28,071 bases of DNA, taken from NCBI GenBank assembly GCA_020060485.1, contig JAGVAB010000146.1, forward strand, positions 1 to 28,071, in the 5' to 3' direction. This DNA comes from Anaerolineales bacterium. GTDB lineage: Bacteria > Chloroflexota > Anaerolineae > Anaerolineales > Anaerolineaceae. The translations under genes and the position numbers were made by a program. A model generated the notes under the pieces. That model had not been told where the DNA came from. It did no database searches and saw only the letters and a list, made by a program, of their open reading frames with translations. This document shows positions 24,147-28,071 of the stretch, in pieces. Every line of letters starts with the position of its first letter. Positions within the stretch are counted from its first letter, which is position 1.

Positions 24147-24268
24147 CAGCTGGAGTGACTTTCGGCAACAAGAACAATCGATCCTGATGGATGCCACAGC
24201 AAGAATTGTCTGGACTTTGCTTAAGGGAAGGATGTACTGACAGGTATCCAGGTATTGGAGAAGAAGCT

Positions 24269-25813
24269 ATGAGTGACACATTATCCCGCTTGCAGGCCAT
24301 GCGCACCGAGGCCCTTGCTGGTGGCGGGCAAAAACGTATTGACCAACAGCATGAAAAAGGAAAACTGACCGCCCGCGAGCGCCTGGAGCTTTTGTTTGAC
24401 CCCGGGAGTTTTATCGAAACAGATGCCTTCGTGACTCACCGGGCCAGTGGTTTTGAAATGGAAGCATCCCATCCGTTGGGAGACGGCGTGGTTACCGGCT
24501 GGGGCAAGGTGGATGGACGTATCGTCTATGCGTATGCCCAGGATTTCACCGTTCTGGGTGGTTCACTGGGTGAAGCACACGGTTTGAAGATCGCCAGGCT
24601 GATGGATTTGGCGCTGCAAAACGGCGCTCCGCTGGTGGGCATGAATGATTCAGGCGGCGCCCGCATTCAGGAAGGTGTGGATTCGCTGGCTGCTTACGGC
24701 GAGATTTTTTACCGCAATACACGCGCTTCGGGCATCATTCCGCAAATCTCGCTTATCCTTGGGCCATGTGCCGGCGGGGCAGTATATTCACCTGCCATCA
24801 CGGATTTTGTTTTCATGGTTGCTGGCACGGCACATATGTTTATTACCGGGCCGGAAGTGGTGCGTGCTGTGACCCACGAAGCAGTTGACTTTGATTCCCT
24901 GGGTGGTGCAGATGTGCATGCTGTGCATAGCGGTGTAGCTCATTTTGCAGCCAGGGATGAACAGGCAGCAATGGATTCCGTACGCCGTTTGTTATCCTTT
25001 TTGCCCGAAAACAATTTATCTGCTGCGCCTTTCCAGTCTACAGGGGATGATCCTCAACGAGCCACACCCGAATTGGAACAATTGCTGCCGCAAGACCCAC
25101 AAAAAGCATATGACGTGTTGACTGTCATTCGCTGCCTGGTGGATGATGGCGATTTCATGGAGGTTCAGGAAAACTATGCCGCCAACCTGGTGGTGGGTTT
25201 TGCCCGCCTGGATGGTCATGTGGTGGGAGTGGTTGCCAATCAGCCCGCCCACCTGGCGGGTGTGCTGGATATCAACGCATCTGACAAGGGCGGGCGTTTC
25301 ATCCGTTTTTGCGATGCTTTCCATATCCCCCTGATCACATTGGTGGATACCCCAGGTTTTCTGCCTGGCATAGATCAGGAACATGGCGGCATTATAAGGC
25401 ATGGCGCAAAAATGATCTATGCCTATGCTGAGGCCAGCGTTCCCAAGGTTTCACTGATTATGCGCAAGGCCTATGGCGGCGCTTATATTGTGATGAGTTC
25501 CAAACACCTGCGCGGTGATTTGAACTATGCCCTGCCCAATGCCGAGATCGCAGTGATGGGCCCTGATGGCGCGGTCAATATTATCTTTCGCAAAGAGCTG
25601 GCGGTAGCTGAAAACCCGGATTCTGTGCGCCAGCAACGCATTTTGGAATACCGTCAGGAATTTGCCAACCCCTACGCAGCTGCAGCGCATGGTTATTTGA
25701 ATGATGTGATCCTTCCGGCCGAAGTGCGCACACGCCTGGTTTCTGCGCTGGAGAGTCTGCGAAACAAACGCCAGTCTGCCCCTGCGCGCAAACATGGCAA
25801 TATCCCCTTATGA
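24269..25813 (+). CDS. Acyl-CoA carboxylase carboxyltransferase subunit (PccB/AccD5-like)
   Basis: The protein has 514 residues from ATG 24269 with GGAG at 24257-24260. It has both crotonase-like halves in one chain, as in propionyl/acetyl-CoA carboxylase beta subunits. The N-terminal half has GKLTARERLELLFDPGSF, DSGGARIQEGVDSLAAYG and ILGPCAGGAVYSPAITDF. The C-terminal half has DTPGFLPGIDQEHGGIIRHGAKMIYAYAEA and MRKAYGGAYIVMSSKHL. It transfers carboxyl from carboxybiotin to an acyl-CoA. The residue after GGAY is Ile407; from memory propionyl-specific enzymes tend to have Asp there and acetyl-accepting ones Ile, so malonyl-CoA formation is plausible. It lies 122 bases after the PPTase gene, in which I see no other gene, and is followed by its biotin carboxylase partner. 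Confidence 0.92.
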   Translation: MSDTLSRLQAMRTEALAGGGQKRIDQQHEKGKLTARERLELLFDPGSFIETDAFVTHRASGFEMEASHPLGDGVVTGWGKVDGRIVYAYAQDFTVLGGSLGEAHGLKIARLMDLALQNGAPLVGMNDSGGARIQEGVDSLAAYGEIFYRNTRASGIIPQISLILGPCAGGAVYSPAITDFVFMVAGTAHMFITGPEVVRAVTHEAVDFDSLGGADVHAVHSGVAHFAARDEQAAMDSVRRLLSFLPENNLSAAPFQSTGDDPQRATPELEQLLPQDPQKAYDVLTVIRCLVDDGDFMEVQENYAANLVVGFARLDGHVVGVVANQPAHLAGVLDINASDKGGRFIRFCDAFHIPLITLVDTPGFLPGIDQEHGGIIRHGAKMIYAYAEASVPKVSLIMRKAYGGAYIVMSSKHLRGDLNYALPNAEIAVMGPDGAVNIIFRKELAVAENPDSVRQQRILEYRQEFANPYAAAAHGYLNDVILPAEVRTRLVSALESLRNKRQSAPARKHGNIPL

Positions 25814-25826
25814 AGGAGGTGCCCGA

Positions 25827-27323
25827 ATGAAAGTATTGGTGGCTAATCGGGGAGAGATTGCGCTGCGGGTGTTGCGCGCCTGTCGTGAGCTGGGCATGCC
25901 AACCGTTGCCGTATATTCAGAAGCTGACCGTGGCGCCCCGCATACCCGTTATGCGGATGAATCTTTTTATATCGGTGCTGCCAGTGCCAGTGAGAGCTAT
26001 CTCAATATTGAGGTCATCCTTGAAGCTGCACGTCTGAGCGGTGCACAAGCCGTTCACCCCGGTTACGGTTTTCTCTCTGAAAATTCGGCTTTTGCTCAGG
26101 CAGTGGAGCGGGCTGGCATGGTTTTCATTGGGCCGGAAGCGGAGACCCTTAAACTGACCGGTGACAAACTGGCTGCCCGCCAGTTTGCCCGTCAGGCAGG
26201 TCTGCCTGTGCTGGACGCGCCCGATATTCCCGTTGATTCTGAATTATCGATCAGTGATCTGGCCACGCAGATTGATTTCCCGGTGTTGATCAAGGCAGTT
26301 TCCGGCGGCGGTGGAAGAGGAATCCGTATTGCCTATAATCGGTCGGATCTGGAAAGCATGATGGCTGCTGCTCGTGAAGAGGCCAGCATGGCATTTGGCG
26401 ACGACCAGGTGTATCTGGAACCGCTGGTGCGTCAGGCGCGTCATATTGAAGTGCAAATTCTGGGCGACGGCAAGGGGAACGTTTTGGTGCTGGGTGAACG
26501 GGAATGCTCGATCCAGCGCCGCATGCAGAAATTGATCGAAGAAGCACCTGCTCCCGGGCTGAGTCCTGCTTTGCGTCAGTGCCTTTACCATTATGCATTG
26601 AAACTGGGGCGGGCCTTGCGATATCGCAGCCTGGGCACAGTAGAATTTCTTCTTGACCGCCAGGACGCACCGTATTTCATTGAAATTAATCCGCGCATCC
26701 AGGTGGAACATCCGGTAACTGAAATGGTGACCAACATCGATCTGGTACAGGAACAATTGCGTTTGGCAGATGGGAAACTGCTGATCCTACGGCAGGAGCA
26801 AGTGATGCAACGCGGCGCAGCCATTGAAGTGCGCGTGCTGGCTGAGGACCCACAACAGGGTTTTCTGCCATCTGTCGGTGAGATCACCTATCTCAATTAC
26901 CCGCAAGGTCCCGGTATCCGCATTGATGGAGCCATATTTCCGGGCATGTTGGTTGATGCAGCCTATGACTCGCTGCTGGTAAAACTGATTGTGTGGGGTG
27001 AAGACCGACCCAGGGCATTGAGCCGCATGCGCCGCGCACTGGATGAATTCCAGATCGGCGGCTTGCAAACGGACCTGGATTTTCTCAAGCGGGTGGTGGA
27101 TAGTCCGCGTTTCATTGCCGGAGAAATTGACACCACCTATCTGGATACATTTCAACCGGTGCTGCCAGAAGGTGCGCGCGTGCTGGAGGAAGACGCGGCC
27201 CTGGCGACGGCTTTGATGCTGCATCGTTTGCAATCCGGACGGCAGAATCAGCTTGACACCCGGCCAGATTCATTCAACACCTGGCAAATGGCTGCTTGGC
27301 GCGAGCAAATGAAAGGTTTTTGA
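25827..27323 (+). CDS. accC: Biotin carboxylase subunit of acyl-CoA carboxylase
   Basis: The protein has 498 residues. ATG 25827 is preceded by AAGGAGG (25813-25819), which overlaps the upstream stop region. The N-terminal motif is KVLVANRGEIALRVLRACRELG. The ATP-grasp region has IKAVSGGGGRGIRIAY, ECSIQRRMQKLIEEAP and FIEINPRIQVEHPVTEM. It carboxylates biotin with bicarbonate and ATP. It is about 45 residues longer than E. coli AccC, and the tail (ending FNTWQMAAWREQMKGF) resembles the junction where a fused alpha subunit would continue into its carrier region. The carrier is instead encoded by the next gene, 13 bases downstream. Confidence 0.94.
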   Translation: MKVLVANRGEIALRVLRACRELGMPTVAVYSEADRGAPHTRYADESFYIGAASASESYLNIEVILEAARLSGAQAVHPGYGFLSENSAFAQAVERAGMVFIGPEAETLKLTGDKLAARQFARQAGLPVLDAPDIPVDSELSISDLATQIDFPVLIKAVSGGGGRGIRIAYNRSDLESMMAAAREEASMAFGDDQVYLEPLVRQARHIEVQILGDGKGNVLVLGERECSIQRRMQKLIEEAPAPGLSPALRQCLYHYALKLGRALRYRSLGTVEFLLDRQDAPYFIEINPRIQVEHPVTEMVTNIDLVQEQLRLADGKLLILRQEQVMQRGAAIEVRVLAEDPQQGFLPSVGEITYLNYPQGPGIRIDGAIFPGMLVDAAYDSLLVKLIVWGEDRPRALSRMRRALDEFQIGGLQTDLDFLKRVVDSPRFIAGEIDTTYLDTFQPVLPEGARVLEEDAALATALMLHRLQSGRQNQLDTRPDSFNTWQMAAWREQMKGF

Positions 27324-27336
27324 AAAGAGGTTTCCA

Positions 27337-27852
27337 ATGACTTTATACAATATCCAAATTTCAGGTAGACAGTACCATGTGGAGATCCAGGGCGGGCAGG
27401 TGCGTTTGAATGGGCGGCAAGTCATAACCCGATTGCTGACGCTGGATCATCCGGATTTATTCTGCCTTACCCATGGTGGGCATCAGCGCAACATGTATAT
27501 GCAGCATCAGCACAATGGTACCTATGCCGTTACAACAGAGGGGCGGCAAATGGTGGCGGAAGTGAAGGTGGCACAGAAGAATTTGCAAGAGGGATCATCG
27601 CCCAGTGCTACGACCGGGAATGATCTCAAAGCGCCGATGCCGGGTGTGGTGCTGCATGTGCACGTGACTGATGGTGAAAAGGTCAGTGCCGGACAGTTAT
27701 TGTTAACCCTCGAATCGATGAAGATGCAGATGGAATTCCGTTCTCCCCGTGAAGGTAAGGTGACCCGGGTGGCCGCGCAGGCTGGTCAAAAGGTGGAAAA
27801 AGAAACGCTTCTGGTGACGTTGGAAAACGAAACCCCTGAAGCAGACATCTGA
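27337..27852 (+). CDS. Biotin carboxyl carrier protein of acyl-CoA carboxylase
   Basis: The protein has 171 residues from ATG 27337. The C-terminal biotinyl domain (about 98-165) begins KAPMPGVVLHVHVTDGEKV and carries the biotin attachment site ESMKM with Lys129. The N-terminal 85 residues (YNIQISGRQYHVEIQGG onwards) resemble the beta-rich linker (BT-like) region that sits between biotin carboxylase and carrier in fused alpha subunits of propionyl/methylcrotonyl-CoA carboxylases. So this gene and the previous one look like a two-piece alpha subunit. It shuttles carboxyl groups from the carboxylase to the carboxyltransferase. It is the last supported gene; the remaining 219 bases (27853-28071) show no convincing gene or terminator. 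Confidence 0.92.
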   Translation: MTLYNIQISGRQYHVEIQGGQVRLNGRQVITRLLTLDHPDLFCLTHGGHQRNMYMQHQHNGTYAVTTEGRQMVAEVKVAQKNLQEGSSPSATTGNDLKAPMPGVVLHVHVTDGEKVSAGQLLLTLESMKMQMEFRSPREGKVTRVAAQAGQKVEKETLLVTLENETPEADI

Positions 27853-28071
27853 AGAAAGCCAGGTTAGTGAGCCCTCCCATTTTCCCGGTGGAATTTCGCC
27901 GTAGGATCACTTCACGCTTTAAAAAATATTCCGATAATACCCCATTACTTTTCAAGTTTGGCACAAAACTGCCATGGCATTCTCAAGAAAGCTTGACATT
28001 TACGATTTTCCAAAACAGTGAAGGTCATCCAGATCAAAGTAGATGCAAAATGCTGATGATAATGGATTCCT

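Noticed and set aside
24187..24240. Short open frame (17 codons) between the PPTase and carboxyltransferase genes
   Set aside because: It is too short, has no good ribosome binding site and no recognisable sequence.
27993..27998. TTGACA resembling a -35 box in the final intergenic stretch
   Set aside because: At 16-18 bases downstream there is no acceptable -10 box, and no gene start follows inside the window.

Overview
The window looks like a piece of a Chloroflexota chromosome, most likely Anaerolineae-like. This is an inference from the lipoprotein with a long Ala/Pro-rich tether, the CUT1-type sugar transporter layout and the general protein style; no rRNA or other marker gene is present. 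All supported genes lie on the + strand. No tRNA, rRNA, CRISPR array or insertion sequence was seen.

Region 1 (1-9110) is a carbon-uptake and catabolism block. It holds the 3' end of a deoxyribose-phosphate aldolase gene (deoC-like), an FGGY-family sugar kinase, an acetoacetate-decarboxylase-family enzyme, and a complete ABC importer: lipoprotein binding protein, two permeases, a small two-helix membrane protein and two different ATPase subunits. Region 2 (9111-10335) holds a GntR/HutC-family regulator, flanked by two related hairpin-forming repeats and followed by a structured stretch and a clear intrinsic terminator.

Region 3 (10336-24146) is the most interesting part. An ECF-type sigma factor gene overlaps a gene for a one-helix membrane protein (possible anti-sigma). 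Next comes a PUFA-synthase-like (Pfa-type) secondary lipid synthase in an unusual, trimmed and split form: KS-AT-ACP-ACP (PfaA N-terminal part), the KR structural subdomain as its own reading frame, KR catalytic subdomain plus DH, a PfaB-like protein with a shrunken KS relic and an AT, a dual FabA-like dehydratase (the C-terminal part of PfaC without KS-CLF), a PfaD-type enoyl reductase and a phosphopantetheinyl transferase. Together they supply condensation, ketoreduction, dehydration/isomerisation, enoyl reduction and ACP activation, but only one intact ketosynthase is visible. An A8 run sits at the first split point, so frameshifting, transcript slippage or a sequencing error could join the first two reading frames.

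Region 4 (24269-27852) encodes a three-subunit acyl-CoA carboxylase: carboxyltransferase, biotin carboxylase and biotin carrier. It plausibly supplies malonyl-CoA (or a branched analogue) to the synthase. The last 219 bases hold no gene I can support.
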